Positions 9,767 to 17,907 of a stretch of 20,367 bases of DNA are shown piece by piece; positions within the stretch are counted from its first letter, which is position 1; the number at the start of each line of letters is the position of its first letter. The notes beneath the pieces were generated by a model. It was given only the letters and a program-made list of their open reading frames with translations, had not been told where the DNA came from and searched no databases. The position numbers were made by a program, and so were the translations under genes. Source of the stretch: Coptodactyla brooksi (taxonomy: Eukaryota; Arthropoda; Insecta; Coleoptera; Scarabaeidae); the NCBI GenBank assembly GCA_033557675.1, contig JAWQRM010000698.1, positions 1 through 20,367 of the forward strand. Reading direction: 5' to 3'.

Positions 9767-10653
9767 TCAGAAACGTAAACTTGGTTAAAAAAATTTAACG
9801 TTTTCAAAAATAAATTACAAAATATTCATTTGGTTGCCTTGGAAAATAATAAGATAGATTTAATAATAAGGATAGACTTGCACGTCTGTAGATTCATTGC
9901 AGTCCATACTAACAAGGGAAGTATCACAACTGTTCCTCACCGATTTCGATGAAATTTGGTACAGTGATAGAATGGACAAAAATAAGGTTTACGTATTTTT
10001 TTTATACGTGCGGTAAAAGCCCCTGGGGCGAGTAACGAGGATTGCAAATTGAGGGAAAACGTATTTATTCCCTTGTACTTTCAAAACGAAAACTTTTCGA
10101 AATGTGATAAATGCAGACTATATGCTTCCTTTTTGACAACTTTTCTATTGATATATCACACATATAGTAGAGGGTTAAAATGGGTAAACTACCCCTGTTT
10201 TTTTAGGTAGACAAAAATACGTAAACTTTATTTTTGTCCATTCTATCACTGTACCAAATGTCATTTGAATATTTTGTAATTTATTTTTGAAAACGTTAAA
10301 TTTTTTTAAGGTTAAAGGTTTTTTTAAGATTAAGGTTCATTGTGGTTAAATTTAATCGAAATCGGTGAGGGACAGTTGTAGTACTTCCATTGTAAGTTAA
10401 ACAATGCCACAACTATACCAAAACCGAAAAGTTTATGGTCGACGTACGTTTCGCTATCCAAGTTGGCAGCATCAGGAGTGAAAACTCCTGAAATCAGTTT
10501 AACTTCAGAAATCCGTTTAAGTGAATAACAAAAATACTAAGTAAACAAACCACTGACGTTTGGCTACATATCTAGCATTTGTTGCTTTCAAACGCAAGCT
10601 TGAATATTTTGTAATTTATTTTTGAAAACTTTTATCACCAAGTTTACGTTTCT
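9767..10653. repeat. Nested foldback repeat
   Basis: Four pairs of inverted segments are visible. 9953-10001 pairs with 10213-10260 (core TACAGTGATAGAATGGACAA). 9917-9952 pairs with 10357-10388 (core CACCGATTTCGAT). 9786-9830 pairs with 10262-10308 (core TTTTCAAAAATAAATTACAA). 9767-9826 also pairs with 10600-10653, giving a third copy of that core. On the left the first two segments are contiguous; on the right they are separated by the 10262-10348 block, which suggests a later insertion. No protein is encoded. It is probably a foldback-type or MITE-derived structure. Confidence 0.75.
10436..10490 (-). ncRNA. Degenerate hammerhead-ribozyme-like core
   Basis: On the minus strand the order is CTGATG (10475-10470), a hairpin GCTGCCA-ACT-TGGATAGC that can pair with one bulge (stem II), then GAAAC, GTAC and GTC with the cleavage-site C at 10441. 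This is the order C-U-G-A-N-G, stem II, GAAA, a very short stem III, then GUC, as in the hammerheads known from Penelope-like retroelements and retrozymes. Core position A9 reads C here. Stem I is poor: only about two pairs form next to the cleavage site, and a competing hairpin CAGGAGT/ACTCCTG overlaps it. No reverse transcriptase is nearby. It is likely an inactive remnant of such an element. Confidence 0.42.
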
Positions 10654-10940
10654 TAAGCTCGACCTGTAATACATCGTTGTAATCGTAAAAAGGATTTTTC
10701 TAGAAATATAAATAAAATATATAGGTAGCACTTAGAAAAAAGGTGTGTTTCCTTTGAGTATTGCTAAAACTGGAAAATACGGATAGTTCATATTTATAGT
10801 ACCATTCTAGGTGGTCTTTGATTTATTTAAATCGGACAATAATTGAAGGTGCTACGGCTTAAGTCAGGATAACATTATTTTTATATTCTATTTTCTTTTG
10901 TCAATTAGCTGCGGAATTTAATTTTAAGAAAGTGAACTGA

Positions 10941-10987
10941 AATAAATTTGTTCATAATAATTGTTCAAGATTATGAACAAATTTATT
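10941..10987. repeat. Perfect inverted repeat, 18-bp arms
   Basis: AATAAATTTGTTCATAAT at 10941-10958 is the exact reverse complement of 10970-10987, with an 11-base spacer. Its role is unknown. Confidence 0.85.
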
Positions 10988-11379
10988 CAACTTAATATAA
11001 ATACCAATATAAATACAACAACTTATATTAGATTAGCTAATTTAAGAAAAACAAACCAATTTTGTATTTAATTGGTCTGACACTCGAAATCTTTTGTTTT
11101 GCAGCAAACTATCAATATCAGGATTCATATATCTCGTCGCTATGCGCAGCATCGAATTTAACCAGTTAACTGCGGAAAGTTTTAAAAATCTCATGGGTAA
11201 ATAAAATCAAGCGATGAGGAGTGGACACATCAAACGCAGGACCAATACTCCTATTATAAATTTTACAACAAAATTAATGCAAAACGATGGAAACTCAACA
11301 TAATGAACAGTTCATTGTTGAAAAAAAAATATTGTTATTAAAAATTTCAAATTTGTAACAAAATAATAAATTCATAAAC

Positions 11380-11380
<1 letters not shown>

Positions 11381-11419
<39 letters not shown>
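11381..11419. repeat. (TA)n microsatellite
   Basis: An almost uninterrupted TA dinucleotide run of about 39 bases. Such runs vary in length between individuals and are prone to assembly error. Confidence 0.95.
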
Positions 11420-11422
<3 letters not shown>

Positions 11423-11821
11423 GATTGAAATTCGAGTTCTAACATGGGGAACTCACTTATTATAAGAGATACAAGGTCGGTTAAATGGAGGCAAAGTTGC
11501 TAAATTCCATTTTGAGTAATAATCCGTTAAGAAATTTGAATTACCTTGAACGGTTTCTTTGCAATCAGGAAAAAATTGAAAATCGATAGTTTCGAAAATC
11601 CGCTGTAATTCTCTCATGGAAACTTTTTAAGCTCTAGCGGATGGCTTGGCCAAAATTTTCACTAAACATTTCGTTTTTGTTTTCTCACTTTGACTTTTTA
11701 AACAACTGTTAGTGACAAAACTGCAGAAAAGCGTAAATCTGACGTAATCGTAAAAATCAAGTTGCTTAGACACATTTTTAATCGTATTTCGTGATTTTCA
11801 ATCACCCTGTAAATATATATA

Positions 11822-11885
11822 CAGAATGTATATGGTATGGAATAATGATTCTACAGCTTTAACCAGACTTTATATTAAACTAGAA
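11822..11885. repeat. Left terminal inverted repeat, outer part
   Basis: It matches the reverse complement of about 14244-14307, sharing GGTATGGAATAAT, TTCTACAGC and TTAACCAGACTTTA. The match stops at TATTAAA where the R1 repeat begins. Confidence 0.85.
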
Positions 11886-12440
11886 GATTCGTACCTGTCA
11901 TCTTTATCCAAAATAATGATTAAAATGGCCCTCAAGTCTTATCAGGACTTCACAAAAAATCATAATATACAGTGTGTTCCATTTAAAAATCTAAAGTTGA
12001 ATAGTTTTTAATATAAAATATTATAAAACTATTCAATAGTTCGATTCTTGCTCCATAAGACTGTATTTTTGCAGTAATGCTTATAACTCGAGAACTGTTG
12101 ATTTTAAGCATTTTAAGCACTATTCTTATAGTTTTTACTTACAATTTTATATAGACTACAAAAATATATTTTGTCAGAAGTTGTAAAAAATCAAAAAAGT
12201 TTAGATTAAGTACCTTAGCCATATGTACAAGTTTCACAAAATCCTTATTGTGACCAGATTATATAATAATTAGCTTATATGTAAAGTATTGCTTTACTAA
12301 GTTTAACGTGGCAGTCTAAAAACGATTTACAGACGGACGGACGGACGGACGGACAGACCAATCACCAAAAATAGCATAGATAGGCTACAAAAAGCCTAAT
12401 TCGTCAAGAATGCAATACTTTCTCTTAGGAGAAAGCAAAA
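11886..12440 (-). repeat. Interspersed repeat R1, copy B, inserted in the left terminal repeat
   Basis: On the minus strand this segment follows the block order of R1 copy A. It interrupts the inverted repeat of the DD41D element: homology to the right repeat stops at 11885 and resumes at about 12521. It therefore entered after that element, or was carried by it. Near its end is the small hairpin CTTTCTC-TTAG-GAGAAAG (12418-12435). The exact right edge lies between 12412 and 12520. Confidence 0.7.
12333..12354 (+). repeat. (GGAC)n simple repeat inside R1 copy B
   Basis: About five GGAC units, the complement of the GTCC tract in copy A. Confidence 0.9.
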
Positions 12441-12520
12441 ATATATTGTGCATTTTGGGCCAAGCTACTGTCTGAAGCATGTATAATTTTGAGTGATGAC
12501 ATTGTCGACCTTCTATTTGT

Positions 12521-12804
12521 AAACAGAACATTCTGTATATTTTTGTTTTTTTTTGTTACTCTTGTTAAGATCTTTGAAAGTCGTATGAAGACCTAAGGTC
12601 ATAAAGTTGATAGTTTTAAAGATATTCGTATTTTCATTACAAGAAGTAAATATAAGATTTCCGTGGTAATTAATACATTAATGGCTTAAAAAAGTAAACG
12701 TTAAAAAATGTAAGTTTTAAACTATAAAACAAAAACTTAAATTTAACGTAACAGATATTCGAAATGTTGTCCATTAGCAGCGAGGCAGTGTCGCAATCAG
12801 TCAT
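12521..12804. repeat. Left terminal inverted repeat, inner part
   Basis: It matches the reverse complement of about 13915-14195. Shared blocks include AGATCTTTG.AAGTC, AAAGTTGATAGTTTT, AACTTAAATTTAACGTAACAG and AATGTTGTCC. The part from about 12745 to 12804 carries an antisense copy of the transposase C-terminal codons. Confidence 0.85.
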
Positions 12805-12931
12805 GTATTTGTGCGTTTTGTTAAAAAAATCTAGGATGCTATGGAAAAGATAAGTAAACAAAGTAGTATTACTATTGTAGGTGATAAATAAACTGTCAAA
12901 AACTTGTGAAGATATTTGTTAATGTAAGAAG

Positions 12932-13976
12932 GTGCATTTAATAGAAAAAGAAAGAATTATCATTTTAATGATGATTGGTTATAAAAATCGTAGGGGAACA
13001 AAACAGGAAGTGTGTACTCTTTTCAATGGCATCTATCCAAATCGAGAACCAATCAATCAGTCGGTAATCAGCAAAACCTTAAAGCGCTTCAGTGAAATCA
13101 TGTTAGGGATGTTCCTAAAGTTGGTCGATCTACAGTCGCATCAAACATTGATAAAAAATTAAATGTGTTATTAGAAGTTGTGGAAAATCCACATACTTCA
13201 ACTCGTCGGCTAGCTTCAAACTACGGTGTAAGTAAAAGTTCCATACATCACATTTTGCAAAAGGAAAAACAACATCCTTATACACCCATTTTGGTGCAAG
13301 GATTATCCGAAGACGACTTTGGCAGACGTGTAGAATTTTGTGAGCACATGATTATACGTTGCAACAATGACCCAAATTGTCTTAATAACATTATTTTTTT
13401 CTGACGAAGCTTCATTCTATTTAGATGGAACAGTAAATAGACATAATTGTCACTACTGGTCCAACAGTCATTCGCGCTGGATGGTTGAAACCTACACGCA
13501 AAGACCACAGAAACTAAATGTCTGGTCGGGGATTTGTGGTGATCGCATTATACGTCCTTTCTTTATCGACGGCAACCTTGATGACAACAAGTACTTACAG
13601 GTACTGGAAGAACAAATAATTCCATCTTGTTTGGCTCACTTTTCCAAGAATAATAATCTACGGTTTCAACAAGATGGGGCACCACCTCATTTTCAATTAA
13701 ACGTACGTAGGCATCTTTATGAAATATTTCCGAATCGTTGGATAGGCCGAAGAAGTTGTGTAGAATGGCCGCCACGATCTGTCGAAATGACGCCTTGCGG
13801 CTTCTCTTTATGGGATCACATAAAAAACAATATTTATAGAATCCGTCCTAACACTATAGCAGAACTGGCACAACGAATCTCCAAATTTCTTAAGAAATTC
13901 TGTTCGTGCCTTCTATGACCGATTGGGAGATTGTCTCGCTGTTAAAGGACAACATTCTAAACATCTGTTACGTTAA
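12932..13976 (+). pseudogene. DD41D transposase pseudogene with third catalytic Asp replaced
   Basis: The first segment (from ATG 12932) has the N-terminal helix-turn-helix region (EKERIIILMMIGYKN, LFNGIYPNREPI) found in insect transposases of this group. After a frame change near 13110 come LEVVENPHTSTRRLASNYGV and LVQGLSEDDFGRRVEFCE. A second frame change near 13395 leads to the catalytic domain: FFSDEASFYLDG (Asp at 13403-13405), QQDGAPPHF (Asp at 13673-13675) and WPPRSVEMTPCGFSLW. Family members have Asp at the position that is Gly here (13799-13801), 41 residues after the second Asp. A third frame change near 13890 gives the C-terminus AFYDRLGDCLAVKGQHSK, ending at TAA 13974-13976. It is dead but close to full length (about 345 codons). 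Confidence 0.88.
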
Positions 13977-14307
13977 ATTTAAGTTTTTGTGTTTTTTGGT
14001 TTAAAACTTGCGTTATTACAATTTTTTTAACAATTAATATATTAATTTACTCGTAAATCTTTAAATTTATTTATTGCAGTAGAAACATAAATATCTCAAA
14101 AACTATCAACTTTCGGACCTTAAATCTTGATATGACTTCCAAAGATCTTACCAAGAGTAACCCAAAAAAACCAAAAATATACAGTGTTCTATTTAAAAAA
14201 AGTGAAAACATGCGCATGATTGTGCTAAGCAATCTTTGTTTGAATTTGTTTTTAATGTAAAGTCTGGTTAAGGCTGTAGAATTATTCCATACCTTTCGGG
14301 CACTCTG
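13915..14307. repeat. Right terminal inverted repeat
   Basis: A continuous repeat of about 393 bp, inverted relative to 11822-11885 plus 12521-12804. Its inner 60 bases overlap the last ~20 codons of the transposase. Confidence 0.85.
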
Positions 14308-14349
14308 TATATACACCCTGTATATTTGCTATTCAAACTAGAAAATAAA

Positions 14350-14426
14350 TTGGTATCCTAGCAGGATTCGAGTCTGCGATCTTCTGCTTTCATGATAGGC
14401 GCTCTAATTGCTAAGCTATGCGAAGT
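14350..14426 (-). repeat. tRNA-like sequence, probably a SINE head or tRNA pseudogene
   Basis: On the minus strand an A-box-like TAGCTTAGCAATTAGA (14418-14403) is followed by a B-box-like GACTCGAATCC (14374-14364) at normal tRNA spacing. The T stem GCAGA/CCTGC forms four of five pairs around a 7-base loop. The anticodon stem pairs poorly and the two sides of the acceptor stem do not pair. A functional tRNA is unlikely; a tRNA-derived SINE head or decayed tRNA copy fits better. Confidence 0.6.
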
Positions 14427-14598
14427 TCTCTGCTACTCTGCAGAAAATCATCCTCTTGTTTCTGTCGTTCGAAGCTAAAATATTTCATTTTATCGAAACA
14501 CTTTCTCGAAAATTCAATTGTCTACGCACTCAACCATAATACACATCAAATCCAAATAGATTTTGGAATGAAATAATTGGCCAATACGACAAATTAAG

Positions 14599-14885
14599 TT
14601 ACGAAACAATGTCATCAATCCACTCCGCGATATTTTTACACGTGCATACTTCTACACTGACAATTTTCACACCTTTTTTCTCTGCCGCTTTTACGTACGC
14701 CGTGATTAGTTCTCTGCGAAACTTATTATCACGTTTTTTTTAATATCGACTTCTCCGACGCGAGCACTTCCTACGCGTAATAGCAGAAAAGTAAATATTA
14801 ATGAGACGTTTGGGAGAGTTTTTTTCTTCATCACTATAATGGTAATTTTATTTTACTCAAAAGAGAAACTTACCGATTCGGCCAT
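14599..14885 (-). CDS. Candidate two-exon small-protein gene with a one-base frame disruption
   Basis: On the minus strand, CACGATGGCCGAATCG (start codon at 14885-14883, good context) runs into the donor GTAAGT at 14873. A 103-bp intron ends in TTACGCGTAG at 14771. Exon 2 (14770-14599) continues in frame for EVLASEKSIL, then a run of eight A near 14740 shifts the frame. The next frame is open for 46 codons to TAA at 14601-14599, with KFRRELITAYVKAAEKKGVK, then IVSVEVCTCKNIAEWIDDIV. With seven A the whole would be a basic protein of about 60 residues with a predicted helix and a CTC motif. I do not recognise the family. GC content is higher than in the neighbouring transposon debris. The shift could be a sequencing slip in the homopolymer, a real mutation, or a sign that the call is wrong. 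Confidence 0.4.
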
Positions 14886-15402
14886 CGTGATTTTGGTGCT
14901 ACTCACTACCGTACAGGTGGCAGGCTACTAAAGTAAGTTATAATAAAGAATACGTTAAATGACCATGGAAGCTATTAATCACAATTGTAAACACGAATGT
15001 GCGACCAACTACCAACACTAATTAGCCGCAGCAGCTTGACTTCTTCGCGTTTCGATTTGTTCTCTGATATGTTGTTTTTTGCCGGGTAGATTGCTCTGCT
15101 GGCAATGTGTATGTGAATAATTAGTGATAATTTGTTAATTAAGGTTTAATTGGTATAAGTATTATGCTGTGAATATATTTACAAATGTTATACGAAAGAA
15201 AAGTAGTTCAAACAGTTTGGTAATTAACACTACAATTATTGGATCGTTTGCCATTTTCGGTGAATTTTAAGTGCTGTGTGAGGTACATTTTTTGAATTAT
15301 AATCAGGTATTGTCTTTTACAATGCTTTATGTTTATTCTGATAAAATTTAGAAATGCGCATACATAAATACATAAATGAAGACATTTTGAACGGTTCTAT
15401 AA
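14886..15402. other. Upstream region of the small-gene candidate, otherwise unassigned
   Basis: The part up to about 15100 is less AT-rich (GCCGCAGCAGCTTGACTTC, TTCTTCGCGTTTCGATTTG) and could hold the minus-strand promoter or leader. No TATA box or clear initiator stands out. From about 15100 to 15400 the sequence is plain AT-rich DNA. Confidence 0.3.
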
Positions 15403-15630
15403 GTCAAGCTTTTATACATCTTTTATACATTTTTGAAAGAATTGCGTAAAGTGATGGTAACTCCCTATAAGATGTCAAGAGAACGTGAACCTCGTACTCA
15501 ACAAGCTACCGCCGTAGTAGAGAAAATTCAAGATTAACGTAGCGAAGTAGCTGTGCCTTCTACATCTGGTGCAATCAGTAAAAATAAAAGAGCGCGATGT
15601 AATGTGTGTATCAGTATAAAGATTAGGTAA
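15403..15630 (+). pseudogene. C-terminal fragment of a second piggyBac-like transposase
   Basis: The plus-strand frame reads FLKELRKVMVTPYKMSRERE, then PRTQQATAVVEKIQ, a stop (TAA 15535-15537), then SEVAVPSTSGAISKNKRARC and NVC, ending at TAA 15628. Insect piggyBac transposases carry FLKELG..LVTP near this point, followed by a linker and a basic K-R-x-R-C-x-x-C start of the C-terminal Cys finger. The match in order is good. The second half of the finger is missing, as is everything upstream. It is a different copy from the element at 3138-4890, and no TTAA-CCC ends are seen around it. Confidence 0.6.
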
Positions 15631-15817
15631 TAATTGGGTGCACAGCAGAATTTATTTGATATTCTCACTTGTTTTAAATTTAGTATAAGTAATATTTTTA
15701 TTATAATATATTTTACTGTTGTTAGTAATCAGATTGCTTTTCATGGTTATTTGCGTTTTATGTTGTTATGTTAGCTACTATAGCTGCATACAGCTAAGGA
15801 GAATAGTGGGATTAAAG

Positions 15818-15831
15818 GAGGTTTGACTGTA
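15818..15831 (+). repeat. Isolated pogo/Tigger-like terminal motif
   Basis: GAGGTTTGACTG followed by TA resembles the terminus at 372-385 (GAGGTTGACTGTA). There are no subterminal palindromes beside it and no partner end, so this may be a truncated end or chance. Confidence 0.3.
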
Positions 15832-16201
15832 CTGAATAGCGATGAGGAAGGAACTTAGTAAATGAAGACTGTATTGAATGAAAATAGATATATTTTATTC
15901 GTTTACGTTTAGTGCTATACATATACAGATATCGCAATCACAAATCATTTCGTTTGGGGTTTAGACACATTCTCTTTCAATGGCAAAATGTTCATCAATG
16001 TTTTCAGAGTTTTACCGTACACTTTCTTCTTGAGAAATCCTCACAGTTCTGGTGCTGTGCATGTGTTTGACAGATTCTAATTCAAACAAATCCTTGTGTC
16101 GCGATGGTAATGTAGTTGCGGACTATCTTGTTGGAAATAAAAGTCAGAACATCAGGACAATGTTCTTGTATATGTGATATGGTTAATTCTTGTAGTAAAT
16201 T
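15832..16201. other. Unassigned stretch between transposon fragments
   Basis: No gene, strong repeat or RNA feature recognised on either strand. The upstream parts of the mariner fragment that starts near 16202 are not visible here. Confidence 0.4.
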
Positions 16202-16468
16202 CGAGTAAAAAAGCTTTTACAGCTTGGATGGGGTGTAGTATCATACCTATCGTATTGTCCAGATCTGGCACCTCCCGATTATTACTTGTATCGGTCTCTA
16301 CAAGTTTTTTTGGGCGGCAAAACCTTTACTTCAAATGAAGTCGTCAAAAAGGATTTGGATCAGTTTTTTATCAGCAAGAATCAGAAGTTTTATAACAGTG
16401 GAATCATGGTACTGCCAGAAAGATGGCAAAGGGTGTTAGACCCAAATGACGAATATGTAATTACATAA
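16202..16468 (+). pseudogene. C-terminal part of a DD34D mariner transposase
   Basis: The frame reads LLQLGWGVVSYLSYCPDLAP, then PDYYLYRSLQVFLGGKTF, then DLDQFFISKNQKFYNSGIMV and LPERWQRVLDPNDEYVIT with TAA at 16466-16468. Mariner transposases have YSPDLAPSDYHLFRSLQ..L with the third catalytic Asp in the S-D-Y position; here it is Asp at 16277-16279 (PPDYYLY). The C-terminal FY..GI..LPERWQ.V motif is also typical. The natural stop codon is kept. The first two catalytic regions are absent, and the text before about 16208 does not match. It is a 5'-truncated dead copy. Confidence 0.85.
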
Positions 16469-16507
16469 AATATTTATACTCTCTAATAAAAGTGTATTTC
16501 ATTTTCA

Positions 16508-16532
16508 TTTGGAGTGATCTGATCACTCCAAA
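16508..16532. repeat. Perfect 12-bp-arm palindrome after the mariner stop
   Basis: TTTGGAGTGATC, one T, then GATCACTCCAAA. It lies 40 bp after the transposase stop, near where a mariner 3' end might be. No matching second end is found. Confidence 0.8.
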
Positions 16533-16890
16533 ATAATTGTCTTGGGAATTGCCGACCAGATTTTCAGAAATTTTGGCAATACGTTTGCAACACCCTTTCT
16601 TTCACGGTAGCTTTTTTGTCGATGTTCTTGGTCGTCTGATAGTAAGTTTCATTGGCAGATTAGTCTGAATAGGGAGATTCTTTCAGTGGTACTTCAAAGT
16701 GAACTTTCATTGTTTAAGTTTAATTGTTTCATGTTATGATTTGATTAAAGCTAATGATAAGCTATGATCCAATGCATTCCGCTACCCATATTTTGTTTTA
16801 TGGGTTGGTCTACCCATATTTTTCTGCAAATTGATAAATAACTTTCAACTTAAAAATACCTAAATACCAATTGTTTTGTTTCAATTTCAG

Positions 16891-16985
16891 AATCAGTTCC
16901 AAGTGGTGTCCGAGAAGTCCAGGAACAACGACCGTCTCTCAAAGCTCGAGGAACAAATCAAAAATCTTAGCGTGAACCATAGCAG
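16891..16985 (+). CDS. Internal exon of a host gene, coiled-coil-like
   Basis: The acceptor TTGTTTCAATTTCAG ends at 16890 and the donor CAG|GTAAGC starts at 16986. Only one of three frames is open. It gives NQFQVVSEKSRNNDRLSKLE followed by EQIKNLSVNHS, 31 full codons plus two bases, so the exon starts in phase 0 and leaves 2 bases over. The charged, Leu-spaced segment RLSKLEEQIKNL looks like a short coiled coil. GC content and codon use differ from the surrounding AT-rich DNA, as expected of conserved coding sequence. I do not recognise the gene. No neighbouring exon is identified in the window, so both adjoining introns are probably long and filled with transposons. Confidence 0.7.
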
Positions 16986-17460
16986 GTAAGCTCGTCGTTT
17001 CCCGTTTCGCAGTAGAAGTCTCTCGGAGCGCGCGGAATTTGCTCTTTCTACAATCACCCCTTTCGTTTACTTTCGGGGGGGCGAAACGGATCAGAGGACT
17101 CGTCGTTAATTCCTATCGCTGTGTCGGGCGTGGCGCTCGCTCCCGGTGGCTGCAGGAAATTTCCTGTTCTCTTCTCTCTCTTTCGCAACTCTCGCCATAA
17201 CTCACTTTGGTGGCGGTGTAATTTTCGCCGGCGAACGGTGGACGTGGCGTCCTGTTTCGTCCACCATGTTTGCTCAGCGTACCGGAGAAAATATGGCGCG
17301 CGATAAGGCATGCCCGGGCGGGACGGGAACGTGTGCGATATCCGACGAGGCTGCACAACCAGGGACCACTTCCTCGAATTTGATAAAACGCGTACAGTCA
17401 GCAACAGCAGCAGAGCTACATGTCGACAACGGCTGAGTACACACTTGCAAAACCGTTTCC
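16986..17460. other. GC-rich, CpG-rich island just downstream of the host exon
   Basis: The island begins right after the donor site and includes GGAGCGCGCGG, a run of seven G near 17075-17081, GGGCGTGGCGCTCGC, ATGGCGCGCG and GCATGCCCGGGCGGGACGGG. Long frames are open on both strands (for example 17054-17506 minus and 17146-17436 plus), which is what GC-rich DNA gives by chance, and neither shows a domain. It could be an alternative promoter with first exon, an intronic enhancer, or a diverged GC-rich repeat. GTCCACCATG at 17259-17268 is a fair start context, without further support. Confidence 0.4.
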
Positions 17461-17712
17461 CGGTTTTGAATCGGGAATCTACTTTCTTGTAACATTTATA
17501 AAACAATATATTGAATATGTAATTGACACCGAAATTATGGTGGGGCCTTAAAAAGTATAGATCCTTTTTTAAAGTAAAGATATTTTAAAGTAATCACTGG
17601 AAAATTTGAAATATTTTTTGTTTAAAGTATTTTGCTCTGTCTCCTAAAATATAGCAGTGGGAGAACGTCATACATTTTCTATTTAAGTAGTAATAACTCC
17701 GGTTTGAGTTGA

Positions 17713-17806
17713 GGTTTTGTTTCAAAGAGCTCTTCTTACTGAACAATCTGCTATATAAACCTTCTACGAATCGATTTTGACATTATAAATAGAGGGCGCT
17801 TTTTGA
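17713..17806. repeat. Left terminal inverted repeat of the second DD41D element
   Basis: Pairs with 19639-19733; roughly four in five bases agree by eye, best over the outer 40 bases. Confidence 0.8.
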
Positions 17807-17907
17807 CATTTCAACATTTATAAAGCATTATCATAAAAATTTTAAAGAGCATGTAAAACATTTACGGAACTTGGGAAACGATTTACAATTAGTCATCGGC
17901 AATCTAA

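Larger units (their letters stand above)
10654..11821. other. AT-rich stretch without a gene
   Basis: It contains a perfect 18-bp-arm hairpin (10941-10987) and a TA microsatellite (11381-11419). No protein-coding signal is seen on either strand. Confidence 0.5.
11822..14307 (+). mobile_element. DD41D mariner-like element with long terminal inverted repeats
   Basis: The element runs from CAGAATGTATATGGTATGG at 11822 to the inverted end at 14307 (read outward CAGAGTGCCCGAAAGGTATGG). It is flanked by TA on both sides (11820-11821 and 14308-14309), the target duplication of the Tc1/mariner superfamily. The terminal inverted repeats are about 390 bp. The right one is continuous; the left one is split by an R1 insertion at about 11886-12440. 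A plus-strand transposase pseudogene fills the middle. The 41-residue gap between the second and third catalytic sites puts it in the DD41D (rosa-like) group. Confidence 0.85.

Noticed and set aside
14350..14426. Functional tRNA gene on the minus strand
   Set aside because: A and B boxes are present, but the acceptor and anticodon stems do not pair; kept only as a tRNA-like repeat.
15818..15831. A second complete pogo/Tigger-like element ending at 15829
   Set aside because: Only the terminal motif is seen; no partner end or subterminal palindromes were found.
16541..16760. Minus-strand reading with an ATG and protein-like text (VHFEVPLKESPYSD, ANETYYQTTKNIDKKATVKE) after the mariner fragment
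   Set aside because: It contains two in-frame stops in about 76 codons, has no recognised domain and no splice evidence; this is within chance for the composition.
17054..17506. 150-codon minus-strand frame in the GC-rich island
   Set aside because: GC-rich DNA has few stops and other frames are open as well (plus-strand 17146-17436); no domain, signal or splice structure supports it.
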